A DNA stretch of 64,000 nt from Dromaius novaehollandiae (taxonomy: Eukaryota > Chordata > Aves > Casuariiformes > Dromaiidae): NCBI RefSeq assembly GCF_036370855.1, contig NC_088117.1, positions 9,176,001-9,240,000 on the forward strand, given 5' to 3'. Shown here piece by piece: positions 1-11,878 of the stretch (the stretch's first letter is position 1; each line of letters opens with the position of its first letter). Under the pieces are notes generated by a model. That model worked only from the letters and a program-made list of their open reading frames with translations, was not told the origin of the DNA and searched no databases. The translations under genes and the position numbers were made by a program.

Positions 1-1646
1 ACAGCACTGACCTGGGGACGGATCCTGCATGATGCCTTGAGTTCTTCAGTGGGAGTTCAGGGTGTCGCAAGGTCAGGTCTCTAGGCCGCGCAGCATATGA
101 GTTTTGTATGGTATTTTTGGCCTTTCTGTTCTATTGTTTATGGAACAGCACTGCATTTGTGTGTGTCTACAGAGGCATCTTCCCGCGTGTGAACTCTCCA
201 CGCTGCTTCGCTGGTGTTGAGTTATATTTACTATTCTCACAGGGTTATTTACTGCACGTGAATAAACAAAACGTGATCACTTATTTACATGTCTGTGATT
301 ACTGTCTATATCTCTATCAGCATTTACTAAAATCCCGAGCCAAATTCACCCCTGGCAGAAACAAGTGTCATCGCTTTTAGAGCTCGCCCCAGGTGTAGAT
401 ATGCTGCTGACACCTTTCTTCTTTTACCCAGTTACCTGCTTCCAGGATAAAAAGTTGCTACAACATACCAACAAGCATTAAAAAGACACAGCCAGGATCC
501 CAAAGCAAAGCACTACATTGCGATAAGATGTAAGGGATCGCATGTTGGATTAACCTATGATATTTCTGGAATAACATTTGTCCCATGATGGGATGCACAC
601 TTGTTAGACAGTAACGTAGTGCCGAGAGCTGGAAACATGCCTATGTACCGCACTTAAAAGCTGGCTGCCAGGCAGCTCATCCCTTGAGGCCACCCCAGAA
701 CCGTACCTCGAGAAAACCTAGTCACATACGGCGCGGCGCAGAAGCCAGAACAAACCGGGACGGAATGATCAAAACCAGAAAACGCTACTACCGACTTCAC
801 TCCTTTGAAAAAGGGGAATCTGTCCTAAATCAATGGCTGCTGTCCTGGAAAGCCCGAACGCCGCGCTCCGCACGGCCCCGCTCAGGCTGCTGCCGCTCGC
901 TGCCCAGCAGGAAGCCGTCTAGCTGTTCCTAGCGCTAAAAGACAAAACAAAACATTGATTTTTCTCTGCTAATTAAAAGCAACGTAATTAAACCGAATAA
1001 TTCCGCTGCTTGATTTGCGAAACACCAATTGAATCTTTAAACGTACTACGCAGGAACACCAAGGGCACCCAACCGCCTGCAGCGACAAGCGGACGCGGGG
1101 CGATGTGGGGCGCGTCGGCGGCTCCGGGGAGCCCCCCGAGGGCTCAGGGCGGGCCGGGGCCCCCCGACATCGCCCCCCGACTCGCCCTTCCCGCCCCGGC
1201 GCCGGCGGCAGGGCGGGAGGAGTTGACGAAGTTGCGGCGGCTCGCAGCGAAGTAGGCCCCGAGGCGCTGCGGCGCCCCGGCTTTGCTTGAGGCTACAGCG
1301 AAGGATGGTGGGGGGGTGTAAAGGGGGGGAGAAAATAAATAAGAACCGAGGAAACCGCAGCGGGTCGGGCGAGGCCCGGCAGCTCCGCGGCGGGGCGGCA
1401 GGCAGGGAGGAAGGGAGGGAGGCAGGGAGGGAGGCAGCGGCGCGGGCAGAGCATCCCCCGCCGCCCCGGCCCCGGCCCCGCGCCGCGCTGACAGGAGCCG
1501 CCGCCACCGCCCCCCGCCGCCGCCGGTGCCGCCGCGGGGCCCGGCCCGGCCGCCGCGCCAGGCCCGCGGCGGGCAGCGCCGAAGGGCGGCGGCGGCGCGG
1601 GCAGGGCGGCGAGCGCGGCCTCCCGCCGGCGCCCGAGCCCGCTCAC
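1..1646 (-). other. RAPGEF1: Start of RAPGEF1 intron 1
   Basis: Sequence 3' of the RAPGEF1 exon donor. It falls from CpG-island composition (about 1050-1646) to ordinary sequence by about 1000. A purine-rich GGGA/GGCA tract lies at 1399-1437. No further exon, gene or interspersed repeat is recognised in 1-1000. The reading frame at 108-380 has no family resemblance. Confidence 0.7.
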
Positions 1647-1671
1647 CTGCTTTCTCGATCTTGCCGGACAT
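1647..1671 (-). CDS. RAPGEF1: RAPGEF1 (C3G) first coding exon, N-terminus only
   Basis: RAPGEF1/C3G is a cytoplasmic guanine-nucleotide exchange factor that activates Rap1 downstream of CRK adaptors. Only its start is here: an ATG at 1669-1671 read leftwards gives eight codons (MSGKIEKA) plus the first base of a split ninth codon, followed by the donor GTGAGC at 1641-1646. The start is supported by an in-frame TGA 24 bases upstream (1693-1695), a G at -3, and a position inside a CpG island. From memory, MSGKIEKAD is the N-terminus of one RAPGEF1 isoform, and the split G| fits the aspartate that would follow. The neighbouring MED27 on the same strand agrees with human 9q34. The other exons, including the CRK-binding, REM and CDC25 regions, are off the left edge. 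Reading through the donor gives a 175-residue open frame that is not the protein. The call rests on a short peptide plus synteny. Confidence 0.82.
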
Positions 1672-1820
1672 GTCGGAGCCGCGGCTCGGCGCTCAGGCCC
1701 AGCCGCGCAGGAGCCAGCGAGCGGCCGCGGCGCGGGGGCTGCGAGCCGCCGCCGCCTCCCGCTGCTGCCGGCCGCCCGCCCGCGAGCCGCGAGAGGCGCT
1801 GCGGCGGCCTGCGCGCTCCG

Positions 1821-1843
1821 CGGCGGCGGCGGCGGCGGCGGCG
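1821..1843. repeat. (CGG)n trinucleotide repeat near RAPGEF1 start
   Basis: About 7.7 uninterrupted CGG units on the + strand, which is CCG in the sense of RAPGEF1 transcription. The tract starts about 150 bases upstream of the ATG, so it is probably in the 5' UTR or core promoter. Such tracts often vary in length. Confidence 0.85.
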
Positions 1844-4800
1844 CAGGCAGCCGGCCCGCCCGGCCCCCCCCCCTCCCCGCTCCGCCGGGCCGCGCAGGGA
1901 AGAGGCGGCCCGGGGGCTCCCGCCACACGCGCGCGCGGCCGCCGGGCCACAGCGCCGCCTGCCGGCCGCGGCGGCGGGGCGGGGCGGGGCCGAGAGGGGC
2001 CCCGGCGCGGCCCTGTGCGGCCTGGCGCGGCGCCGGGCCCTGTCCCCAGCGGGGCGCCGGGAGCGGGTCGCGGCCTCCGCGGGGCCGGGCCGGGCCCTCG
2101 GGCAGAGCCTCGAGCTGAGGCCGGGGAGGCCACCGAGCCCCCGCGGCGGCCAGGCACAGGGGGCCTCAGCCCCCCTGCCCCGGCCCTGCCTCTCCCCCGA
2201 GCTGTGGGGCGTCAGGAAAACCCTGCCAGCGGCCCCGTAAAACCCTGGCCCCGCTGGGCGTTTGTCACCTGAACTAAATCCTCCGCACGGGGGTTTAGGA
2301 CCCCCGCACTCACACGTTGCCTTTGCGCCTCCCTGATTCCCCGCAGCGCGTCGGGATGCCCTCGGAGACGGGGCCTCGCGAGCGGAGCTGCTCGCTAACG
2401 TGAGGGGGAGAAAGGCCGTGGAGCGGGGATCGGTGCTGCCCTTCTGCAGGGCCCGGCGCGCGTCCCGCTGGTGCCCCCGGCCCCGCGGAGATCCAGCAGC
2501 CGTGCAAACGCTCTGCGGTTTTCGCAGTTCGCTAATACGAATCTTGGCAGCAAAATGCCAGCTAACCGAAAGGGCCCGAGAACGGGCTTTGTGCAAATCT
2601 CGACACGGTTTTCAACTCAAATCAGACACCGGTGCTGCCACCACAGAGCAGCCTGTTACGAGCATGGAGCATCCTCACAGCATCGTGCAAATACCTGAGC
2701 TTTTAACCAGGCTAATGTAAATCCCGAACCACCCCATCACCATACGTTGGGGTTTCAGCGTGCTGCTCCCTTCCCTGTGTGATGTGCAGCACAGCCCCGC
2801 TGCAAGGGAGCCCCGCAGCAGCTGTGCACAAGTAACTTGCTCCCGTTCCCAGCTGCATTAAGCCCCTATAGCTACTATCCTTATGTATGCACTTGTTTTA
2901 ATTTCTGCCCAGGAAGCAATGACAGCGCAGCGGTGCGCGGGGACGTGCCGGAGAGGCGTGGGGTCCCTCTAGCGGAAAGCAATAGCTGCGTCAACGGAGG
3001 ATGGCCCTAGGCAGCAATAAAGGGATTATGGTCCTATTTGAAAATTAACTTGTTTCTATGACTTAATTAGAGACAAATATCACGCCACTGCCTTGCTTTG
3101 TGGGTGGCACCCGGCGCTAACCTCGGCGAGCCGGTACGGGCCGTTTACTTCCTCCTCTATCAGCCAAAGCGTTCGCCAGGCAGATATTTTTGTAAGCTTT
3201 GCACGCAGTTTTTAAGGTGACTTCAGCTGCTTTACACGGCCTCACACCCCTGAGGCTGGGCACGAGCTGCGCGAGCAAACACGCTGCAGGAGAAGTGGCT
3301 CCTGCAGCAGTGCCGAGCTGCGTCGCCTCGCTCGAGTTGGTGGAAGATAGTAAACAGGAGCGGCGGGGAGCGGTGCCGGCGTACGCAGAGCCGCCCGCGA
3401 GTACGCGCAGGAAGCAGACGGATGAAGTAAGAAGCTGCTATTCTTACACGCGCCACTTGCAGACTTGGGCAAGGAAGAAAGAGAACGTGTGCAATAACGT
3501 GCGATACAAACAGAGCAGCTACTAAACTGGGAGGTCTTTTCATAGCATCAGCCTCGGATATAAAAAGCCTTGCTCTGCCCATGCTGTCTTGCCGTCGGGG
3601 GATGCTGAAGTGCCGCTCGTGCTTTCTGCCTTAATATGCTGCTCACAGGAGCAAAGTGGTGCAAAACCTGATGCTTCTAAATATACCTTTGGGCAGGCTG
3701 GATAACGAGTGCCTCAGAGCCGATCACAGCGTTGCAGCGAGTCTGCTTTTGCAGACAGAGGGGGGCCAAGAGGAGAGCTGCAAAGGGGGGGCACGACTTC
3801 TCCCAAGGGTACAGAGCAGCACGAGATCCCGTAGGAATGGGTTTTGCTGATGGCTGGGCAGAGAGGAAAGAGCTGACAGGTATCTGCTTGCCTTCAGGAT
3901 CGGGCAATGTTGAAACACCCTGCGAAATGCCCTGCTGCTTCCCGGGTGCTGATGCTACGTCAGGAAGAAAAGGAGAGTAATTCAGGTCTTGGCACCAATG
4001 CGGGATCCTGCTTTGCTCTCAGAGGAAAGACACCGTGCTAAAGTTCACCCGTCAGCAAAAAGCACGCAGGGGACACTAACAGCCTGGCTCCCTTTCCCCA
4101 AATTTTCCTCCACTGGGAGAACCAAGCTGGCAGCGGCGCTCGGCAGGCGGTCGAAGGCCGCCGTGAACAAGCCTCTCCGATTGCTCCTGCTTAGCGCTTG
4201 GCTACCTGTAGTGGCTGCCGCCGAGGCGGGTTAACTGCAGCCCGGCAAGGTCGTTTCCTGCAATGATTCACTGAACTTTACGGCTGACCCACTGAACAGG
4301 GGAAATTGTGCAAGAATTACTAGCAAAATTATTGAGAAGCGCGATGAAAAAGGAGCACTCCTGCCCTCTAGTGCCCCTCGCCTCTGCCGGGCCGCTTCCC
4401 CCGCCGCGATCCCGCGTCCTTTGCCTGGGCCTGTCTCCAGCTTGTGCGTGTTGGCCGGGATGGGTGATAGCTGCTGGTCCCTGCAAAGATGCCAGCAGAT
4501 ACAGCCACTCGCACCCAAACAGGGCTCTCTGGCGGGGTCAGTACAACAAATAACTGGGATTAGGTAGATCAGTGCAGTTTTGCCAACTGCCCTCTTGCAC
4601 GATGCCTTCCGGACCAGCACTGGCCTTGAAAACGTTGCTGGTCGGTGTGACTACAGTTCCCTGCGAAGTCCCTCCTGGGTGTGCGTGAGCATCCCGGAGT
4701 TACAGACACCCCTATGGCCTGATACGGCCCTGCCTCTGCCCGTGCTCAGTCCTCGGTGCTGCACAGAAGGGTTTGCAATGGGGAAGAGGTGAAAAAACTA

Positions 4801-5763
4801 CAGTGGAAGCAAACAAAAGCGAAAAGGCAGGATTCTCACTTCATGTTAATGCGTGTAACTCCGCTGGGGTCAGCAGTGGTAGAACAAATAGTGGTGAGAT
4901 GCCAGCGTATGGGGAAGGAGAGGTATCGTGCAGGCAGGGAGGGGTGGACGGGATGATCAGGAGAGGACAGGCCCTGGGTAAGAGACTCGGAGAAGAGCTG
5001 CAGAAGGGCTAGAGCTGGGAACTGACCCAAGTGAGGAGAGAGCTGCTGTACCAGGCCCCTGGAAAAACATATATGTGACCTTGTTATCAAGGGCTGCATC
5101 AAACTTCATAAGAGCAAAAAGCACAAACAATAGACCTGGATTTTGGGCACATCCCACTTTCAGCTCCTTGAGTTGGCAGCCTCAGAGTTTTGCAGGTTTT
5201 TTTCAGTGCAATCGCTGCCCGTAACTGGCTGCTGGCCCTAGCCCAGGCACGGACACCGGGGCACTAGGTGCTGGGGTGAAAGACAAGGTCCCACCCTGCA
5301 GCCCACGGGCTGCCCGAGCTTTCTCTGCCCCCGGCAGACGGGTCCCATCCTGGTGGGTGATGGACCGGGCCTGCTTTCCACCGGGTCTCTTCTTCAGCAA
5401 GACGGGAGGGTGGTGCTGACTGTAGAGGGCAGCAGACCACGGCGCATGGGGCCGTCACCGCCGTGCGCAGCGCCGAGCCCCCCGCGCCCCCACGCTCCCA
5501 CCCGCGACACGCGGGCCCGAGGGCTCGGAGCTGTGACTGCGGCCAGGAGCTTTGATCGGAACAGAAAAACGGCACTTTCGGACCCCCCGACAGCAACACC
5601 CGACAGCGGCACTGTTTGATACCCCGCGCTTATTTTGGGGGGACAGGAAATAACTTGGAAGCAACTCTTCGGCCTCACGCTGCTGAAGGAGGGGCAGGTG
5701 GACGAAGGCTCAGAAGAACTCTAGGCCCTGGGATTATTAAAAAGAAAAACCTATAGAGATAAC

Positions 5764-5792
5764 AGAGAGAGGGAGGGAGAGAGAGAAAGAGA
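5764..5792. repeat. GA-rich microsatellite
   Basis: Imperfect GAGA/GGGA tract on the + strand with interruptions, in intergenic DNA. Confidence 0.8.
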
Positions 5793-8021
5793 TTAATAAC
5801 TTTTGACAACCCCCTTGCACATTTAAAGTAATTAGGAAGGTGAGGAGGGAAAGAGCGAAGGCTATAAAAGTCCTTTCTCCAGCTTAATCTTATCCCTCTA
5901 CTGGGGACTATATTTCACAGTGGAAAAACAAGCGTGTGAATCACCACGAAATATATGTTGGCTCACGCTGACGGGAGAGGCTAACGAGGCCTCGGCGCTC
6001 GGCGGTGTTTCTGTCAGCACTTCCGTCGTGGTCGGATGTCTGCCTGTCCTTTCACCTCGCAGCCCATCGAGGTTCGCATCGATTGCTCGGCCTCGTGGGA
6101 TTTATTGATGTAGTGGCAGGTAATTCAATAAAGATCTTTGCTGTGCGTGGTTGGATCCCAACTGCTGACTGCACTGACCAGGTGGGGTGTCCGTCCCAGC
6201 TGTCCCCGAAGAGCAAGAGCTGCTCCAAGCCGGCGCTCGGTCTGTCGGCGCTGCTGGTTACGGTCTGGCTCTGGGGTCTGTCGCTGAGGACAGGCAAGGC
6301 GGAAAGAGCCCTCGGTTTTTAGAGGCCAGGGGACTGGGTATCCTAGGCAGTTCCTTTCCACTTGTAATTTCTGAGTGCATTTGCCCAGAAGGTCCTATGG
6401 CCGTCCCCGGTGGATGACCTGCACGTGAGCTAGTGCCCCTCCGCATCACGGAGGCCACGGAGCAGGCACCGTAGCTGGAGCTTTAAAATAGAAAACAAGA
6501 AAATAAAGGAGAAGAAAACGTGGAGAATTTTCTCAGACCATCAGCAGGTGCTGTCCTTCCAGGGGCAACGGGGTAGACAGTATCTGTCCCGTGCTGCAGT
6601 GGTCCACAGGGACCTGGCAGCAAGACTGAAAGGGAAATACCCCAATGAAAACAGCACCTGTGTGTTCGCCTGCCCGTGTCGGACGGGCACCACCTCCCGC
6701 GGCCTTTCCAGCCTCAGCACGCTGAGCAAGGCGGGAGAGGGGAGTCGCTCGTCTCGGGGCACCAGCTGGCCTGGTGCCTCAGCTCAAAGGGACTTTACCT
6801 TAGACGCTGCCCGGCACGGCTGAATCTTTCCTTCCTCTGGAGCATCGTTACTGGTCGCTGCTGGAGATGGGATGCAGCTCCACGGCAATCCCTCTCTTTC
6901 AATCAGAAACCAGTTTGGAGACGTGACGGACCCACAAGAAAACCCTGGGTCCAGCTTCCCACAAAGATCTGAGGAGCTCCGTGTCCAGAGCTGCTCCGTC
7001 GCAGTGCAGTTCACGTCCACCTCCAAGGAGCAGCTCCTGGAGAGGAAGACAAGTCACCACGTGAGTTGGAGGCTTTCGGGAGGCTGCAGGGCCGCACCAG
7101 GACGGGATGGTGGGGCCTCGTTCAGGGTCAGGATTGGGCTGCAGCACCGAAAAGGCAGTGCTGGATTCACCTCTTCCACGAAGCCACCGCTCCAGGCCAG
7201 CACGGGTACAGCAGAGAGGACATGCCTCGATGGAAAGGGCAACCCAAATGTTCCGGTTTCACCTCTCCCAGCAGTATGTTTCTCTCCTCACACTTAAAGG
7301 CATTTCACCCCGGCTTCGCTACAGGCACCCTCCACCCCAACCGAAGCAGGGACGAGAGCGAGCTCCCTCCGGAGACGTCCCAAGGATGGATGGTGCCCGA
7401 TCGGAACAAGTCTCTTTTGCAGCCAGTAGCTGCAGCCTCGGGAGCAGCAATCAAGGTCAGGGGTGCAGGTGAGAAACCATTTTGCTGCCAACCATGTCCC
7501 TTGAACTGGTGTGAAGAGCTTTTTGTACAGCAAAACTCTGCAGATATTTAGGCACAAACACAGCTTGCAGCCACGTGACCTCTCCATACACAAGTGCTTT
7601 TAAAGACCTTGCTTGTCTTCCAGGTCATTTTCCATGGACGAGTGACCCTTCCTCCTTCACACTTTGGAGCAAGCAGAGGTTGAAGGTGACCCGAGTCACT
7701 CCCTGCAGAAAAGAGTGAAACCAAAATGAAGCAGAAAAGGAAACCAAAATCAATATCGCAAAGTCAAATAATAAAAATTGTGTTATGGAACCAGAGGTCA
7801 CCCGGCGAAAATGTAATCGGACATGACAGCCCAGCTCTCTGATTTCCTCTCTCTGCCAAACCCGGGTGGGGAGACCTTGTCCCCAAGCCGAAGTGTCACT
7901 GCTCGCATCGCGGAGGCACGGAACCGCCGTGCTGCCTCTGAATAGCGAGCGGCACCGGCACGGCACGCGAGCAAAGGCCGGGAGGAGCAGCGTTTGCTTT
8001 GGAGGGGCACCACTTTCAGCA

Positions 8022-8105
8022 CAGACCACTAACCTGGGGCAGGCCGGCGCACCGTGCCTCAGTTTCCCCTTTTGCAAAAGGGCCCTTTCACCATTATTAG
8101 ACCCG
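8022..8105 (+). repeat. MIR-like SINE fragment
   Basis: Contains TGCCTCAGTTTCCCC followed by TTTTGCAAAA, the most recognisable part of the MIR core (MIR has TGCCTCAGTTTCC, then a CTGTAAAA-type segment). It is preceded by a degenerate match to the GTGACCTTGGGCAAG segment. Ends are uncertain and the element is old. It supplies part of the long minus-strand frame at 7625-8308. Confidence 0.55.
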
Positions 8106-11100
8106 GCAAGGTGCAGACTCCCCCAGACCTGGGTTGTGGGAGGGGGGCAGCAGCCGGCCCTGCAGCCCACGTCAAGGTGAAGCAGCGATTCCCAGCCAGC
8201 CCCTCTGAGGTCCTGCGTCACCCAGCGCAGGGCCCGGAGCTGAAACGTCCCCTGCGAGTCTCCAGCGTGGCTGGTCTGTCCCTGCAGGAGGGACTCGCCG
8301 ACTCCCATGCCGATTCCCCCGCGCCGCGCGAGTCCCCGCTTGCATACATTTCAGACGGCATTGCAAATGTGGGGCACGTAGCCCTGCTAATGATGCAAAC
8401 TTCAAACCATTATTTCGCAGCCCAGAGCGCTTCTTCTTGTTGTCAAGCTAGTACTGATGGGTTGTTTAGTGTAGTTTTCCTTTTTTTTTTTTTAAACTTG
8501 ACCTCCTGATTCTGGGAATTTATGTTGGATGCTTTTTTTTTCCTTTTCTTTTTTTTTCCCCTTCTACAAAGTTAGCAGCAGGAAAATAAACTTTGCAGAA
8601 AGTCCATTTGTCAACAAAGCTCGCTTTCTTTAGCAGACAGACAGCGGAAAAGCAAAAATAGTGCGCTGGCTGGCCACAGCGTTGCCAGCACCACGGGGAC
8701 TGCAGAGGCTGCTCCGTCCCCCTGCAGCTGGCCCAGGGGTGACCTTCAGCTCCACGAAAAGCTGATTTCCCACGTACCTGCCGAGCGCCCGCTGCAGGGG
8801 CTGGAGCCGGCAACCTGCTTGGCATCCCCGTCTCAGCAACTGCCTCTCAAATTGCTGCTACCAGCTTCAGTATCTTGTGTTTCTTCTCTTGATCTCCAGT
8901 GCTCCTGTGCAGTCTGGAGTATTTGGGGAACGTCTTGAGGGTGCTTACGGGTGGCCGGATTTAATCAAGGGGTAAGGGGAGAGTGTAAATGCACAGTAGG
9001 ATGAAAGCAAAGGAGAGGCAACCAACCTAGGGGCTTGTGCCTGGAGGAAAGGGCATAAATCAGCTCCTCACCAGCCCGGAAAGAGCAGCCACCACGCTCC
9101 TGCGGGTCATTCAACCCTCATTACAACTAAAGGTGCTTAAAGGTGCCTGTGGTTTAGCTCCATTTCTGATAAAACTTCTCCATTTCCACTCATTTCTCTG
9201 CCCCTGCTTTTACATTCCTACCTGTCCGTGCTCTCCTCCACAGACTCGTCCTCAGAGGCCGGGGAGGAGAAGGTGCTCGGCCCCATCGGTGAAGGGGCAC
9301 TAACTCCATCACCTCCGGGTCTGCCCGGGTTAAACCCGCGGCCGTGCCGGTCTCATTCGACACGGCTGCAACCTGGACGGCCCCGGTTTAGGGAGACCCA
9401 GGGAATGAACTGGGGAATTACAGACCAGTCGTCTTCCAGCACCAGGAGAATAAACTGATTAAGCCAATAAAGCGTCCAGGTGACCTGGTGCTAGCTGCTC
9501 TGCCTGGCGAAGGGTCTGGAAACGGCCTCCGGCCCGGCGAGGGCTGTGCCGGGGAGAGGTGCGGGTTTCTGGGGGTGCCGGGAGAGGCGGCAACGCTCGG
9601 GGGGCACCGTGACTTTCCAACCCCCCTCGCACCGACTTGCCCTTGCAGCACCCCAGGGAGGGACCGTCGCTGCCGCAAGCAAGTGACACCTTCCCGGCGG
9701 TTCGGGCCGAGGGCCACGCCGGCTTGCTCCAAGAGGCCGAAGAACAGGATTATCCGGGAGCCTGTCAGGAGGCCGGTGACATTTATAAAGTATTAATCCC
9801 GCAGCGTGTCACCCGTCAGCGCGTTTGATAGCGGCGCGGTGCTGGCTCCCGCGGTCCCTCGTCCCTCTGCCGCTCCCGAGCGGCTTTGTGAGGCTTCGGG
9901 GACTTGCCAGGTGGGTTTTTTTCCCCTTAGGCACTTTTTCTGCCAGGAAAAATCCTCCTCTCGGCTTGCCCAGCCTTCCTGCAGGATTTGCTGCCGGGGC
10001 CTGCTCGGCCACGTCGCAGCCCCGTGCGGGGACGCGGGGACAAACTTCTGCCTCCCACCCACGGGGAGGAGAAACCAGCAGCTGCAGCTTTAAAGCAAAG
10101 ATTAGATGCAATTTTCCCCCCTTCCCTCCCTCCCTTTCTCTCTCCTTTTTTTTTTAAAGGGAACTTGTCAAGGTTTCCATCAATAATAGATAATGGTGCA
10201 TCACTCTGGCAGGTTACACCCGCAGGCTGTTTTGATATTTTCCAGAGAATTTGTCAGCAATCTTACTGCAAAGGAGGGTTGGAGGAGGGGCGCGGGGGAG
10301 GGGGGGCCCTCATTAATTTTTTGTCATTTGCATTCCCGCTGTTAAATAATGTATTGATCGCTTCTTCCTCGCTCCCACTTGCAATCCTCCATCTCGCCCG
10401 CGCTGGCCCTCGCTCCGCTGGGTCCGGCCGGTTCCGCTCCGCGGCCGCATCGCTCCGGGCAGAGCCGGAGGAGCATCCCCACCCAGGCAGCTCCTGCCCC
10501 AAAAAATGCAGGAAAAATGCAACCGAGGGGATTTACCGCCTCCTCGTTTCGGTGGGAATCTGCTCCCCAGCCCCGGGCCGTGGAGACGCGAGGCCCCAGC
10601 CGGCAGCTGAGCCCGGCGGGAATTTGCACGCGATTAGGGCTCTGCTCCGCTCCGTGCGGCTGGCTTCCTTTTTAATTAATAAATACTTAATTACGTAGTT
10701 AATATTTTAATATTGCCTTTTAGAAACGTCTGATTTAGTGGGGTTACCGCTGGCTATTTGTTTTGCACGGCTCCCGTGTTTGCCTTCCCCTCTCCTTCCC
10801 CGTTTCCCCCCGCTCCCGGCTGATCCTCCCGGCTGGAAACCAGCGCTCGGGTGCGCGGCCAAACCCGAGCCCAGCGCTGGGCACCGGCATCCTCAGCCAA
10901 AGGCGGGGAAAGGCGGCACTTTCGCGGTCATCTCCGCCAGCAGCCCGTTAGGATAATAAAACAAGTAAACAGAAGAGTTACAGCCAAGGCGCTCGGGGCA
11001 CCGTAAAACAGGCTAAAAGCAAATACGGCGTCGTTAATCCGTCATAAAACAGCAGCCTCTCACGCTCCCGAATGCATCAAAACGATGGGAGACCGGAGGC

Positions 11101-11219
11101 GTCACGGTGTAACCGGGAAGGGTGGGAGCAGCCAGGCTGCAGGGAAAGCCCGGCCCGCGGGGCGCTGCGTGAGTCGGGGGCATCCGGCCTTCCCGCCCGG
11201 GCTGGGGCAGCTGCACAGG

Positions 11220-11663
11220 CATCCTCCTGGTACCTATATGGATATCCTCCCAGGATAGGCATAGGCATCCTCCCGGTACCTGTATAGGCGTCCTCCTGCT
11301 TCCTATATAGGCATCCTCCCAGGATATGCATAGACATCCTCCTGGTACCTGTATAGGCGTCCTCCTGGTACCTATGTAGGCATCCTCCCAGTACATGGAT
11401 AGGCATCCTCCTAGCACCTATATAGACATCCTCCCAGTATATGCATAGGCATCCTCCCTGTACATATGTAGACATCCTCCTGGTACCTATGTAGGCATCC
11501 TCCCAGTTGTATAGACATTTTCCCAGTATGTGTATAGACATCCCCCCAGGACGTGTATAGATGTCCTCCCAGTTATGTAGACCTCCTCCCAGTACCTGTA
11601 TAGGCCTCCTCCCAGTATGCGCACAGACCTCCTCCTGCTACGCGCACAGGCTTCCTCCCGGCG
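11220..11663. repeat. 23-bp minisatellite, about 19 copies
   Basis: Tandem array of a 23-bp unit, typically CATCCTCCCGGTACCTRTA followed by TAGG on the + strand. Units keep the TCCTCC core while the GTACCTRTATAGG half varies. A few are shortened to 20 bp (near 11493 and 11562). Units at the right end lose the TATA part and become CG-rich (ending GCGCACAGG). Because 23 is not a multiple of three, all three minus-strand frames read through the array with the same 23-residue peptide period. This explains the overlapping open frames of 77, 154 and 127 residues. It is not a coding gene on this evidence. Confidence 0.95.
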
Positions 11664-11835
11664 TCGGCGGATGCTTTCAGCCCCGCGCGCTACTTCGGCG
11701 CGGTGTCGGGAAAAAGCCATGGAAAGGGAAAAGGGACACGGCCGGGTGACATGGAGCCGCTCTTGGAGAAGGTGCCCAAGCGTCCGGCTGATGACTTTGC
11801 AGGCTGAATACTGTTTCGTGAAAATAATGCTTTTT

Positions 11836-11878
11836 TACATATATATGTATATATATATTTATACGTACGCACGCACAG
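11836..11878. repeat. TA-rich then CGTA/CGCA simple repeat
   Basis: A run of TATATA/CATATA changing into ACGTACGCACGCAC, just right of the minisatellite. A simple-sequence tract with no function that I can see. Confidence 0.75.

Larger units (their letters stand above)
1050..2270 (-). promoter_or_regulatory. RAPGEF1: CpG-island promoter and 5' UTR of RAPGEF1
   Basis: This is an extremely GC- and CpG-rich stretch around the RAPGEF1 start codon. I see no TATA box. Two overlapping GGGGCGGGG boxes (1976-1984 and 1981-1989), about 310 bases upstream of the ATG, are good Sp1/KLF sites. A TATA-less, Sp1-rich CpG island is the usual promoter type of broadly expressed genes. The 5' UTR must lie between 1672 and an unknown transcription start at higher coordinates. 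The long open frames on both strands here (up to 317 residues, dominated by Arg, Ala, Pro and Gly) come from base composition. The edges given are by eye. Confidence 0.85.
2271..9400. other. Intergenic DNA upstream of RAPGEF1, no gene seen
   Basis: Moderately GC-rich unique sequence. It holds a purine-rich GA microsatellite (5764-5792), pyrimidine runs around 8480-8560 and one MIR-like fragment (8022-8105). Open frames of up to 227 residues (7625-8308 minus, 7066-7551 plus) have no domain, biased composition and overlapping frames on both strands, so I treat them as chance. Distal RAPGEF1 regulatory elements could be here but I cannot point to one. Confidence 0.6.

Noticed and set aside
1144-2596. 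Large overlapping open frames (up to 317 residues) on both strands
   Set aside because: They are rich in Arg, Ala, Pro and Gly, overlap in several frames, and coincide with the CpG island. Stop codons are rare at this GC content. Only the 25-base RAPGEF1 segment is supported.
6872-8308. Open frames of 141, 161 and 227 residues
   Set aside because: No recognisable domain, overlapping frames on both strands, and one runs through a MIR-like fragment. No coding signal beyond length.
9988-10698. 236-residue plus-strand open frame
   Set aside because: Low-complexity composition spanning both GC-rich and AT-rich islands; no homology I recognise and no splice or polyadenylation context.
11034-11720. 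Repetitive protein-like frames on the minus strand
   Set aside because: They are the three phases of a 23-bp minisatellite; the peptide repeat is a by-product.
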